Positions 7,947-16,199 of a stretch of DNA of 64,000 bases are shown piece after piece. Position 1 is the stretch's first letter, and each line of letters opens with the position of its first letter. The translations under genes and the position numbers were made by a program. The notes under the pieces are model-generated. The model was not told the origin of the DNA. It worked only from the letters and a program-made list of their open reading frames with translations, and ran no database searches. Source of the DNA: Microbacterium allomyrinae (lineage in GTDB: Bacteria; Actinomycetota; Actinomycetes; Actinomycetales; Microbacteriaceae); assembly GCF_020682705.1 (NCBI RefSeq), contig NZ_JAGTTN010000001.1, forward strand, positions 744,001 through 808,000. Direction: 5' to 3'.

Positions 7947-8551
7947 CCCTGTACCGCCCTGGCGACAGCTGGCTCTACCGGTTGCCGGCCGGCCCGAAGA
8001 CGCTGCTGCTGCTCATGTCGGTGTTCGGCGTGCTCCTGCTGCCATCGGCGTGGTGGACGGCGGGTGCCGCGGCCGGGATCAGCCTCGTCGCCTACGCGCT
8101 GGCGGGCCTCGACGACGGGGCATGGGGCGTGCGCGAGCTCGGCCGCCAGCTGTTCGCCGTGCGCTGGGCGATCCTGTTCACGCTCGCGGGGCAGCTGCTC
8201 TTCCTCGGACCAGAAGCCGCGGTCGCCAACACGGCCCGCGTCACGGCATCGCTCGTGCTCGCCGGGCTCCTCGTCCTCACCACCCGTGTCAGCGACCTTC
8301 TGGACGCCTTCGAACGCGGCCTGCGCCCGCTGCGGCGCATCGGCGTCGACTCGGAGCGCGCCGCGCTCCTGCTGACAGTGACGCTCGGCACCGTACCGGT
8401 GCTCGCCCGGCTCGCGGGCGAGGTGCGCGAGGCTCAGCGCGCCCGCGGCGCACGCGCGAGCCTGCGCCTCTTCGTCGTGCCTTTCCTCGTCGTCTCCCTC
8501 AAGCACGCCGACCAGCTCGGCGACGCCCTCGCCGCCCGAGGTCTGCAATGA
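7940..8551 (+). CDS. bioN: biotin ECF transporter transmembrane component
   Basis: BioN is the T component linking the ATPase to BioY. The 203-residue protein has an N-terminal YRPGDSWLYRLPAGPKTL segment, about four hydrophobic helices and the two coupling ARG boxes: AQRARGA in the penultimate cytosolic helix and ALAARGL at the C-terminus. The ATG overlaps the end of bioM and its own stop overlaps the next ATG (ATGA), so the operon is tightly packed. Confidence 0.9.
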   Translation: MLTLYRPGDSWLYRLPAGPKTLLLLMSVFGVLLLPSAWWTAGAAAGISLVAYALAGLDDGAWGVRELGRQLFAVRWAILFTLAGQLLFLGPEAAVANTARVTASLVLAGLLVLTTRVSDLLDAFERGLRPLRRIGVDSERAALLLTVTLGTVPVLARLAGEVREAQRARGARASLRLFVVPFLVVSLKHADQLGDALAARGLQ

Positions 8552-8889
8552 GACCTCGCGTGCTGGGTGCGGTAGTGGATGCCGAGACCCGCTGCATCCA
8601 TTACGCGACGCCTCTCGACGTCGTCGCCCTGAGGTTCCACTGCTGCGGCGAGTTCTATCCCTGCCACCGCTGTCACGCCGAGGCCGCCGACCACCCGGAC
8701 GAACAATGGCCTGCCGGCACCGGTCACGAGCGCGCGGTGCTCTGCGGCCCGTGCGGGCACGTGCTGAGCATCGCCGAGTATGCCCGGGCCATGGCGTGTC
8801 CGTCCTGTGCGGCGCCGTTCAACCCCGGATGCAAGCTGCACTGGGAGCTCTACTTCTCAACCGCGCTGCGAGGGCAGTGGGAGGAATGA
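8548..8889 (+). CDS. CHY zinc finger protein
   Basis: The 113-residue protein is rich in Cys and His: RCIHYATPLDVVALRFHCC, then CHRCH, CGPCG and CPSC pairs. This is the CHY-type zinc-finger arrangement (three zinc sites in the family). Such small bacterial proteins have no proven enzymatic role. It starts at the ATG overlapping bioN and ends the biotin operon, 17 bases before a strong terminator. Whether it takes part in biotin handling is not known. Confidence 0.85.
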   Translation: MRPRVLGAVVDAETRCIHYATPLDVVALRFHCCGEFYPCHRCHAEAADHPDEQWPAGTGHERAVLCGPCGHVLSIAEYARAMACPSCAAPFNPGCKLHWELYFSTALRGQWEE

Positions 8890-8906
8890 GGCCAGGCTCT
8901 CAACCA

Positions 8907-8936
8907 AAAAGCCCCGGATTCACCGGGGCTTTCTTC
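8907..8936. terminator. bidirectional rho-independent terminator
   Basis: The stem GCCCCGG/CCGGGGC (8911-8917 and 8923-8929) with a five-base loop has an A-run before it and TTTCTT after it, so it can end the biotin operon on the plus strand and the tRNA transcript on the minus strand. Confidence 0.85.
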
Positions 8937-8938
8937 TG

Positions 8939-9012
8939 TAGCGGGAGCGGGGCTTGAACCCGCGACCTCACGATTATGAGTCGTGCGCTCTCACCAACTG
9001 AGCTACCCCGCC
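8939..9012 (-). tRNA. tRNA-Met (anticodon CAT)
   Basis: A 74-base cloverleaf on the minus strand. The seven-pair acceptor stem is GGCGGGG/TCCCGCT with terminal G-U pairs, the T-arm is GCGGG-TTCAAGC-CCCGC, and the anticodon loop CTCATAA is closed by CACGA/TCGTG. CCA is not encoded. The first pair G-U (not a mismatch C-A) points to an elongator; a CAT tRNA later modified to read Ile is possible but less likely. Confidence 0.9.
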
Positions 9013-9035
9013 GCGTGACATCTCACGATGTTCCG

Positions 9036-9107
<72 letters not shown>

Positions 9108-9171
9108 GTGCTGCCTGCGAGCAGGCAACTAGAAGAGAATACCAGAGCCGTGGCATCCTTCCGAACTGGCG

Positions 9172-10785
9172 TCAGCCCACGGTGTGGGTGCCGTCGGTGT
9201 GCTCGCGCAGCCAGGGCATCGGGTCGATCGCCGTGGTGCCGTTCATCAGGATCTCGAAGTGCGTGTGAGCGCCGTATGAGCGCCCGGTGTTGCCGGTGTG
9301 CCCGAGGACCGTGCCGACCGTGACCTGCTGCCCGGCGACGACCTCGAGCGAGCCGTACTGCATGTGCGCGTAGTGGCTCGAGACGAGTTCGCCGTCGATC
9401 ATGTGATCGATGATCACGTGCACGCCGTACGCTCCTCCGGCCTCGGACGCCACGCGCACCGTGCCATCGGCGATCGCCTGGACCGGTGCGCCGGCACCGG
9501 GCGTGAAGTCGATACCCTCGTGCATGCTGCCCGAGCGCATCCCGAACCCGTACGACATGGTCACACCGACCGCGAACGGCCACTGGATGTTCGAGTTCGG
9601 GTCGTTGTAGAACAGGTTCGAGAAATTCTGGATGCCGGCCTCGGACGCGAGCTCGGCCATCGTCGTGGTGCCGTAGTTCTCGGTGCGCTCGAGCGTGTCG
9701 GCCTGGACGCCCGCGGGCGCGACGTACGCCTGGATCTCGTCCTCGTCGAGCGCGGTCGTCGACCCCACGGTCGGGGCGATCACCGAGAGAGACGCGTCGA
9801 CCCCGTTCGCGGCGGCGACGGCCTGGGCGGGGGTCGTCATGCCCACGGTCATCAGCCCGACGATCCCGAGAACGCCGATCGAGAACGACGCGGTGGCGAT
9901 CCGTCGGAACGACGCTCCACGTCCTGTCCGCTCACGGCGCGAGACCCCGTGGGTCTGCGTCCGAGGCGACGGGCCGGCGTCCGCCCCGTCGTCGGCGGTC
10001 GGAGCAGCCTGCACCGGCGTCTCGCCGGTGAAGGAGAAGAGGCGAGCGGCGGCCTCGAACTCATCGGCGGCGGAAGCGTCGATCCGAGGGATCGAGGCTG
10101 TCGCCGGCGCATCGGGCTGGGGCTCCGCGAGCCCGAGCGGCTCGGCGGGCGACACGACCGTCTCGAGAAGCTCGAACGGCTCGGCGGGAGCGAGGACCGT
10201 CTCGAGGAGCGGCGCGGGCGCGTCGGCGGTCGGCAGCTCGGCCTGGAAGACGGGTGCCTGCCGTGCGGCCTCGGCGGGGGCGACGGGTGCGATCGGAGGC
10301 ACGACGACGGGCTTCGCGGCCGCCTGCGGCGCGCGGCGCGCACGGCGGCTGAGCGGTGCCCCCGGAGCGGAGGCGACGACGACGGATGCCGCAACCACCG
10401 CGGCGGCCGCCGCCACCGGGAAGATGGGCTCGATCACGGAGACCGGCGTCGATGACTGCTCGATCGTCGACGGCGCGGGGGCGGGGACGTCGGCGGTCAC
10501 TGGCGCGGAGACAGGCTCCGGTGCCGGGAGGCGGGAGGCAGGGTGCTCAGAGGCGACCGACGAGTCCGTCGCCGTCACCGGGAGGTCGGCCAGCGGAGTC
10601 GAGGGGACGGAGCCATCGGCCCGCTTCGCGTCGGAGGCGCGGCTCCATACGACCGTGGGACGCTCGGGCGTCGAACCCGTGGCCTGTCGTCTCGACACAC
10701 GCGATGCGCCCGTGTTCTCCGGCGTCGCCTGGACAGGCGTTGCGGGGGTCCGGCTGGATCGGCGCGTGGGCGCTGGTTCAGCCAT
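9172..10785 (-). CDS. M23-family cell-wall metallopeptidase with long disordered N-terminus
   Basis: About 300 residues of Ala/Pro/Glu/Val-rich low-complexity sequence come first. A single hydrophobic segment follows (about residues 305-335, IGVLGIVGLMTVGMTTPAQA), then a LysM-free linker and an M23 domain. Zinc ligands are visible as MHEGIDF (HxxxD, His about 421) and the HTHFE motif near residue 506, plus HYAHM. The enzyme should cut peptide bonds in peptidoglycan outside the membrane, while the disordered part stays in the cytosol. Start at ATG 10785; a TTG 18 bases upstream is an alternative, and neither has a clear RBS. An MtrA-like box lies about 100 bases upstream, consistent with the control of M23 genes by MtrAB in Corynebacterium. 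Confidence 0.85.
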   Translation of the reverse strand: MAEPAPTRRSSRTPATPVQATPENTGASRVSRRQATGSTPERPTVVWSRASDAKRADGSVPSTPLADLPVTATDSSVASEHPASRLPAPEPVSAPVTADVPAPAPSTIEQSSTPVSVIEPIFPVAAAAAVVAASVVVASAPGAPLSRRARRAPQAAAKPVVVPPIAPVAPAEAARQAPVFQAELPTADAPAPLLETVLAPAEPFELLETVVSPAEPLGLAEPQPDAPATASIPRIDASAADEFEAAARLFSFTGETPVQAAPTADDGADAGPSPRTQTHGVSRRERTGRGASFRRIATASFSIGVLGIVGLMTVGMTTPAQAVAAANGVDASLSVIAPTVGSTTALDEDEIQAYVAPAGVQADTLERTENYGTTTMAELASEAGIQNFSNLFYNDPNSNIQWPFAVGVTMSYGFGMRSGSMHEGIDFTPGAGAPVQAIADGTVRVASEAGGAYGVHVIIDHMIDGELVSSHYAHMQYGSLEVVAGQQVTVGTVLGHTGNTGRSYGAHTHFEILMNGTTAIDPMPWLREHTDGTHTVG

Positions 10786-10887
10786 GGGGGCGTCGAAAGG
10801 CAAAGCGGTGGCGGGCTCTCGGGTCGTGTCGCTCGGGGGGCAACGTACGGGCTTCGGGCTTCACCTTCACCGTTCGGGACAGCGAAG

Positions 10888-10903
10888 GTAACGATCGGGT
10901 AAA
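10888..10903. promoter_or_regulatory. candidate MtrA box upstream of the M23 gene
   Basis: GTAAC at 10888-10892 is repeated as GTAAA at 10899-10903, an 11-base period. Loosely conserved direct repeats with this period are the MtrA recognition pattern of Corynebacterium, where MtrA controls cell-wall peptidase genes including the M23-type mepA. No riboswitch is evident in the 200 bases upstream of the gene. Confidence 0.45.
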
Positions 10904-10988
10904 CACTACCCCGGGGCCCCTGAGAATGCCATGTACGGCTGTGGATAACGCGCCGTGTTTCGTGAAAAGTCCGTGAGAAACCGCGGAA

Positions 10989-11789
10989 TCACGCCAGTCC
11001 GGCAGCCTCGGCGAGCGGGCTGAAGATCGCGGGCGAGGCGGCCACGAAAAGAGGTGCGCGAGGCGAGCGATCGGGCTGCGAGCGACCGATGCGCCCTCCG
11101 GCCTCTGTCACGAGAAGAGCTCCGGCGGCGTGGTCCCAGGGCTGCAGTCCGCGCTCGAAGTAGCCGTCGAGTCGACCGGCGGCCACGTACGCGAAGTCGA
11201 GCGACGCGGCTCCCGCCCGGCGCAGATCCCGCGCCATCGGCATGACGCGCGCGACGACGGCGAGATCGCCGGCGTGCGTCGACGGGTCGTACCCGAATCC
11301 CGTCCCGATGAGCGCGCCGGCCGGTCCGACCTCGGGGTTGACCGCGAGGCGGCGATCGGCGAGCCAGGCTCCCCCGCCCAGCGCTGCGTGGAACAGCTCG
11401 CCCGAAACGGGACTGAACACGGCACCGGCGAGCGCCTCCCACGTTTCCGGGGCGGGCTCACCCCGCACCGCCGCGATGCTGACGGCGTACGACGGGTTGC
11501 CGTAGGCGTAGTTGACCGTCCCGTCGATCGGATCGACGACCCAGGTGATGCCGCTCGTGCCGCGCTCCGCCCCGGTCTCCTCGCCGAGGAAGCCGTCCTC
11601 GGGCCGCGCCTCGGCAAGGCGCGTCCGGATCAGCGCTTCCACCTCGCGGTCGGCCTCGGTCACGATGTCGGCGAGCGCGGACTTCGTCGCGGCGATCGCG
11701 ACCCCGGCATCCCGGCGCAGCCGCGCCAGAGCGCCCGCGTCACGGGCGATGTCGATCGCGAGGGCTTCCAGCGTTGCGGTATCGGTCAT
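10989..11789 (-). CDS. inositol-monophosphatase family phosphatase
   Basis: The 266-residue protein has the Li-sensitive Mg-dependent phosphatase motifs: GEETG at about residue 68, WVVDPIDGTVNY (metal-binding DPIDGT) and LQPWDHAAGALLVTEAGG near the C-terminus. The family dephosphorylates inositol phosphates; some members act on histidinol phosphate or 3'-phosphoadenosine phosphates, so the substrate is not certain. Start at ATG 11789, with GGAGAG directly before it and TACCGT six bases upstream, which fits either short-leader or leaderless translation. It is divergent from the desaturase gene with 120 bases between, where I see nothing else. Confidence 0.85.
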   Translation of the reverse strand: MTDTATLEALAIDIARDAGALARLRRDAGVAIAATKSALADIVTEADREVEALIRTRLAEARPEDGFLGEETGAERGTSGITWVVDPIDGTVNYAYGNPSYAVSIAAVRGEPAPETWEALAGAVFSPVSGELFHAALGGGAWLADRRLAVNPEVGPAGALIGTGFGYDPSTHAGDLAVVARVMPMARDLRRAGAASLDFAYVAAGRLDGYFERGLQPWDHAAGALLVTEAGGRIGRSQPDRSPRAPLFVAASPAIFSPLAEAAGLA

Positions 11790-11909
11790 CTCTCCACGGT
11801 ATCGGCCGATGGTGAACGGCTCACCCGCGGGCGAAGACGAGCACTCGGATCTGCTCGCGCACTCCGGGCGGCTCTGCACCGCTCGCTCGGGGAGGGCTAC
11901 CGTGGACGA

Positions 11910-13511
11910 ATGGCCGCCGAAGCCCGCCCTCGCACCCACGATGTCGTCATCGTCGGAGGCGGACACAACGCCCTCGTCGCCGCCGCCTACCTCGGCCTGG
12001 CCGGACGATCGGTCGTCGTGCTGGAGCGGCTCGACCACCTCGGCGGCGCCGCAGTGTCGGAGCGACCGTGGGCGGGGGTCGACGCGCGCCTCTCGCGCTA
12101 TTCCTACCTCGTGAGCCTGCTCCCCCGCCGCATCGTCGACGACCTCGGGCTCGACATCCGTCTTCTTCGTCGGCGGTACTCCTCCTATACGCCGGATCCC
12201 GTCGACCCGTCGCGCGGCATTCTGATCGACACAGCGGATGCCGCGGCCACCACGGACTCGTTCGCCCGCGTGACGGGCGGCACGGCCGAGGCCAAGCGGT
12301 TCGCCGCCTTCTCCGAGCGGATCGCTCCCGTGGCGCGGGAGATCTTCCCCACGACGATCGAGCCGCTGCCCCGTCGACGGGATGTCCGCGATCGCCTCGG
12401 CGACCCCGCGCTGTGGGACGACCTGTTCGAACGCCCCCTGGGGGAGGTACTGCGGCGATCTCTCGACACCGACATCCTCCGAGGTATCGCCCTGACCGAT
12501 GCCCTCATCGGCACGTTCTCGGCCTCCGACGATGAGAGCCTCCGGCAGAATCGCTGCTTTCTGTACCACGTGATCGGTGGCGGCACCGGTGACTGGGACG
12601 TCCCGGTCGGCGGCATGGGCCGGGTCACCGGCGAGCTCGCGCGGGCCGCCCGCGATGCGGGCGCCGACCTGCGCACGGGCGCCGAGGTCGTCTCGGTCTC
12701 GCCCGACGGGAGCGTCGAGGTGGGCGGCGAGCGTGCCGAGACACTGCAGGGCCGGATCGTGCTGAGCGGCGTGGGTCCGGCTGTGCTGGCGCGGCTGCTC
12801 GCCGCGGGCGGCGCCGCCGACGCTCCCCGCGCTGAGGGCGACCACCCCGAAGGGGCGCAGCTCAAGGTCAACATGCTGCTGCGCCGACTCCCGCGCCTGC
12901 GCGACGCGGACGTCGCGCCCGAAGCCGCATTCGGCGGCACGTTCCACATCAACGAGACGATGTCGCAGCTCGACGCCGCGCACTCGGCCGCCTCGAGCGG
13001 CGGCATCCCCGATCCTCTCCCGGCGGAGATCTACTGCCACTCGCTGACCGATCCGTCGATCCTCGGGCCCGAGCTGCGAGCATCGGGCGCGCAGACCCTC
13101 ACACTGTTCGGACTGCAGGTGCCGCACCGGCTGATCTCGGGCCGAGCGACGGACGAGGCGCGCACCGTGCTGCTGACCGCCGCCCACCGTTCCCTCGATG
13201 CCGTGCTGGCGGAACCGATCGCGGAGTGCGTCTACGAGGCGCCCGACGGGACGCCCTGCATCGAGGCGCGCACCACCGCCGACCTCGAATCGTCGCTCGG
13301 AATGGTCGGCGGCGACATCTTCCACGGCCCGCTGTCGTGGCCCTGGGCGGACGACGACGAGCCGCTCGACAACCCCGCCCGGCGGTGGGGCGTCGCCACG
13401 GCACACGCGAACGTGCTGATCTGCGGTTCGGGCGCACGTCGCGGCGGCGCCGTCAGCGGCCTCGGCGGGCACAATGCGGCGATGGCCGCGCTCGAGATGC
13501 TGCAGGGCTGA
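11910..13511 (+). CDS. phytoene-desaturase-type FAD-dependent oxidoreductase
   Basis: The 533-residue protein begins with an FAD-binding dinucleotide fold (VVIVGGGHNALVAAAYLGLAG, split here as VVIVGGGHNAL and AAYLGLAG) and LERLDHLGGAAVSE. It has the conserved VPVGGMGRVTGELARAARDAGAD region and the C-terminal VLICGSGARRGGAVSGLGGHNAA that contacts FAD. Length and motifs fit the PYROXD2/CrtI-like group, not a true carotenoid desaturase; no other carotenoid gene is nearby. Start at ATG 11910 with a GGAGGG element 13 bases upstream. The substrate is unknown. Confidence 0.8.
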   Translation: MAAEARPRTHDVVIVGGGHNALVAAAYLGLAGRSVVVLERLDHLGGAAVSERPWAGVDARLSRYSYLVSLLPRRIVDDLGLDIRLLRRRYSSYTPDPVDPSRGILIDTADAAATTDSFARVTGGTAEAKRFAAFSERIAPVAREIFPTTIEPLPRRRDVRDRLGDPALWDDLFERPLGEVLRRSLDTDILRGIALTDALIGTFSASDDESLRQNRCFLYHVIGGGTGDWDVPVGGMGRVTGELARAARDAGADLRTGAEVVSVSPDGSVEVGGERAETLQGRIVLSGVGPAVLARLLAAGGAADAPRAEGDHPEGAQLKVNMLLRRLPRLRDADVAPEAAFGGTFHINETMSQLDAAHSAASSGGIPDPLPAEIYCHSLTDPSILGPELRASGAQTLTLFGLQVPHRLISGRATDEARTVLLTAAHRSLDAVLAEPIAECVYEAPDGTPCIEARTTADLESSLGMVGGDIFHGPLSWPWADDDEPLDNPARRWGVATAHANVLICGSGARRGGAVSGLGGHNAAMAALEMLQG

Positions 13512-13634
13512 GTCGCGTCGCATCAGGCCCGCGCCGAGACCCGAGCGCCCCGGGACAGACGCGTCGCGCGCGGCACGATGCGAATGGGGCGCCCGCGCAC
13601 GATGTGCGAGGACGCCCCGTTCGGTGATCTTCGC
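13512..13634. terminator. intergenic hairpin between convergent genes
   Basis: Between the desaturase and the oppositely oriented membrane-protein gene, GGGGCG (from about 13587) pairs with CGCCCC (to about 13619), with an inner CGCAC/GTGCG pair. There is no T-run. It probably acts as a bidirectional stop. Nothing else is seen here. Confidence 0.4.
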
Positions 13635-14678
13635 CTACGGCCGGGGCGGGAGCGGCGGTGCGGGCGGGAAGCCCTCGTACCCGGGAGCGACCTGCGGTGC
13701 AGGAGCCGCAGGCTCCGGCGTCGGCTCGGGCGCAGCAGCCGCAGGAGCCGGGGCGATCGCATCGGGTGCACCGAACACGTGCGCTCCCGGCGACGGGTAT
13801 CCCGTGTAGTAGGCGTTCCAGTCGGGTGATCCGTCCGGCAGCATCGGCAGAGGGGTGAACCCGTCGACGAAGGTGGGCCACGGCAGAAGCTCCTGCGACG
13901 CCTCCGCCGAAGGTAGGGCGGGGGCCGCGGGCGCCTGACCGTAGGGCGCCTGTCCGTACGGCGTCTGACCGTACGGAGCGTGTCCATACGGCGTCTGCCC
14001 GTACGCGACGACGGCGACGCGCTGCTTCTTGGGGGCGAAGAGGACGTTCACGAGCGGGATCAGCGCGGTGCCCACGGCCGCGAGGATCGCGACGGCGACC
14101 ACGACGCGCCAGTAGACGTCGGGGAAACGCAGGTACTCGCCCAGCATCAGCGGCAGGACGAGGAGCACCGCGAGCGATACCACCAGCGTGAGGGTGGCGA
14201 TCGCGACGACCCTCGTGAACGGAGTGTCGTACCGCTGGAACGCCTTCATGTAAAGGCGTACGTGCAGAAGCGCGAGCTGCAGGATCAGGACGATCAGGAG
14301 GAACTGGATGAACCGCGAGAACCCGCCCCACGAGTAGCGCTCCGGCATCCAGATCATCACGGCGCCGATCAGCAGGATCGCGATCCACGAGCCCATGCTG
14401 GCGAGCGCGAACCACGCCGGCCGGCGAGGCGCGAGGTGCGCGTCGAGGATCGCCACACCGGCGAAGCCGACGAGCAACAGGATCGTGAGGAACGCACGCC
14501 CCACGATGCCGTTCTGCTCGCCCAGCAGCACCCAGATCACACACACGATCGCGGCGGCGATCAGTGCGCCGATCGCCACCCAGATGGCCGCGCGCAAGAG
14601 CGAAGAGGTCGGAGCGTCCGAACGGGGCGCCTCGGGGGTCCCGTACGGGGCCGTCGCATACGGATCGGGCACGGTCAT
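13635..14678 (-). CDS. multi-pass membrane protein with Pro/Tyr/Gly-rich tail
   Basis: The 347-residue protein has a short PYATAPYG-type N-terminus, about seven hydrophobic segments between residues 28 and 215, and a cytosolic or external tail that repeats PYGQ/PYGH five or six times before a Pro/Ala-rich end. I do not recognise a family. PYG-repeat tails are common on actinobacterial membrane proteins and may drive assembly. Start at ATG 14678 with GAGAGG upstream. It is monocistronic. Confidence 0.75.
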   Translation of the reverse strand: MTVPDPYATAPYGTPEAPRSDAPTSSLLRAAIWVAIGALIAAAIVCVIWVLLGEQNGIVGRAFLTILLLVGFAGVAILDAHLAPRRPAWFALASMGSWIAILLIGAVMIWMPERYSWGGFSRFIQFLLIVLILQLALLHVRLYMKAFQRYDTPFTRVVAIATLTLVVSLAVLLVLPLMLGEYLRFPDVYWRVVVAVAILAAVGTALIPLVNVLFAPKKQRVAVVAYGQTPYGHAPYGQTPYGQAPYGQAPAAPALPSAEASQELLPWPTFVDGFTPLPMLPDGSPDWNAYYTGYPSPGAHVFGAPDAIAPAPAAAAPEPTPEPAAPAPQVAPGYEGFPPAPPLPPRP

Positions 14679-14833
14679 GTCGGTCCTCTCGTGTCGCAGG
14701 AGATCTCCCGCACGCCCATCCTGGCACGCCCGTCACCGGGGCTGCGAGGCCCGCGCCGCCTTGTGGACAAGGCACTCCAGACAGCGTTCCGCGGGAGGGG
14801 GCCGACGCCTCATCCGATCGGCCGGCCGCCGTT

Positions 14834-15045
14834 CACGCGATGTCCGCGGTCGCCGTCGCCACCGGCTGGAGAACGAGCCTCACCGCCGTGCGGGCGACGA
14901 TCAGCGTGATGACCAGCGGCATGACGAGAAGAAGCCGCCGAGGTGCACGGCATCACCGAGGACCAGGTCGGTGAGCCAGAGGATGACGAACTTGCTGCCC
15001 GCACCGGTCAGCACGAGTGCGAACCCCGTGAATAAAAGACGAAGG
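14834..15045 (-). pseudogene. frameshifted, truncated small membrane protein
   Basis: On the minus strand one frame reads FALVLTGAGSKFVILWLTDL and continues to HLGGFFS. The sense then moves to another frame at about 14924, reading MPLVITLIVARTAVRLVL and ending at TGA 14836-14834. The two parts together look like one hydrophobic protein of about 65 residues with a one-base deletion. No start codon is seen: the 5' end runs into the tRNA-Tyr terminator. The remaining 150 bases up to 14679 show nothing. Confidence 0.5.
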
Positions 15046-15067
15046 GCCCCGCGTGCGGGGCCCTTCG
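15035..15067 (-). terminator. rho-independent terminator of tRNA-Tyr
   Basis: A near-perfect GC stem (CGAAGGGCCCCG paired with CGGGGCCCTTCG, 15040-15067) is followed on the minus strand by CTTTTATT. It lies 10 bases after the tRNA-Tyr 3' end. Confidence 0.9.
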
Positions 15068-15076
15068 TTCGATCTG

Positions 15077-15158
15077 TGGCGAGTGAGGGATTCGAACCCC
15101 CGAAGTCGATGACAGCTGAGTTACAATCAGATCCCTTTGGCCGCTTGGGTAACTCGCC
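15077..15158 (-). tRNA. tRNA-Tyr (anticodon GTA)
   Basis: An 82-base class II tRNA with a long variable arm. The acceptor GGCGAGT/ACTCGCC is perfect, the D-arm reads GCGGCCAAAGGG, the anticodon loop is TTGTAAC and the T-loop TTCGAAT. The anticodon stem TCTGA/TCAGC has a U-C mismatch at pair 27-43. CCA is not encoded. Confidence 0.9.
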
Positions 15159-15257
15159 AATGCACCCCCGTCCAGCTTTTCCAGTCGACCGGAGGCGCGA
15201 TTGAATATCTTACGCTGTCTTGGGCGCTGCTCGAAATCCGCGGCCGTCGCCTGAGGA

Positions 15258-16199
15258 TCACGTGCCGATGCGGTCCAGGTCCGTACCCGACAGTGCACCG
15301 GGTGTGCGCAGCAGCGCACCCTCGAAGCGACACGTCGCGGCCGCGGTATCCATGGCGCTCTGCAGCACCGCCGCCCATCCGTCGGCATCTGTCGGCGTCG
15401 CTTCGACGAGCGCGGCCACGGTCGCGGCGAACGCCGCATCTCCCGCGCCCATCGTGTCGACGATGCGTCCGGGAAGGTTCGAGATCGGCCGCGTCACGAT
15501 GACCCCGCCGGCTTCCAGCGTCGCTCCTCCAGACCCCTCGGTCGCCAGCACAGCCTGGGCGCCGAGATCGATGAGCCGCGCGCGCAGGGCGTCGAGGCGA
15601 TCGTCGTACAGCAGAGCCGCGTCGTCCTCCCCCACCTTCACCAGGGCTGCTCCGGCGGCGAGCCGCTCGAAGCCACGCACGAACTCGGCAGGGTCGTGCA
15701 TCATCCCGGAGCGCGGATTCGGGTCGACGGCGAGGGATGCCGCGGCCCGCCCTTCGCTCTCCGCGCGCGCGGCGGCTGCGGCGATCGCCTCAGCCAGCTC
15801 CGTCGTCTGCTCGGCGTCATCGAACGCGACGCAGCTCACCACGACGAGGTCGGCATCCGCGATCGCCTCCCGCTCGCGATCGGCGAACCGGATCCGCCGC
15901 TTCTGCGCGGCCTCGTTGAAGACATAGGTCGGCTCGCCGCCGCCGGTGCGTTCGCTCACCGCGCGCGCGGTGCCGAGCAGCGACGGGGTCGCGATGAGGC
16001 CGACGCCGAAGTCGGCGAGGTACCGCCTGATGCGCGTCGCGGGCTCGTCATCACCGAGCATCGCGATCAGCATCGCCGGCACGCCGAGTCGCGCAAGCCC
16101 CACGGCGACGTTCAGCGCGGCACCGCCGACGAACTCACGCACTCCGGAATCGTCGCGCAGCTCGTCGATGAGGGCATCGCCGACGACCACGACGGTCAT
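15258..16199 (-). CDS. PfkB-family carbohydrate kinase (fructokinase-like)
   Basis: The 313-residue ribokinase-fold enzyme transfers phosphate from ATP to a sugar. It has VVVVGDALIDEL at the start, the GGAALNVAVGLARLG PfkB signature (about residues 24-38) and DTMGAGDAAFAATVAALVE near residue 255, which holds the catalytic Asp and the anion hole. Fructose is the likeliest substrate, but the sugar cannot be fixed from sequence. The ATG overlaps the stop of the FBP gene upstream (ATGA), so the two are coupled. Confidence 0.85.
   Translation of the reverse strand: MTVVVVGDALIDELRDDSGVREFVGGAALNVAVGLARLGVPAMLIAMLGDDEPATRIRRYLADFGVGLIATPSLLGTARAVSERTGGGEPTYVFNEAAQKRRIRFADREREAIADADLVVVSCVAFDDAEQTTELAEAIAAAAARAESEGRAAASLAVDPNPRSGMMHDPAEFVRGFERLAAGAALVKVGEDDAALLYDDRLDALRARLIDLGAQAVLATEGSGGATLEAGGVIVTRPISNLPGRIVDTMGAGDAAFAATVAALVEATPTDADGWAAVLQSAMDTAAATCRFEGALLRTPGALSGTDLDRIGT

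Noticed and set aside
10786..10988. Cyclic di-AMP (ydaO-type) riboswitch before the M23 gene
   Set aside because: Such riboswitches are common before actinobacterial cell-wall hydrolase genes, but the conserved core could not be found.
11790..13523. N-terminal extension of the inositol-phosphatase frame through the desaturase gene
   Set aside because: It has no homology and lies antisense to a well-supported desaturase; the phosphatase family starts at 11789.
13930..14000. Short direct repeats that could suggest a CRISPR or VNTR
   Set aside because: They encode the PYGQ repeats of the membrane protein tail and lack regular spacers.
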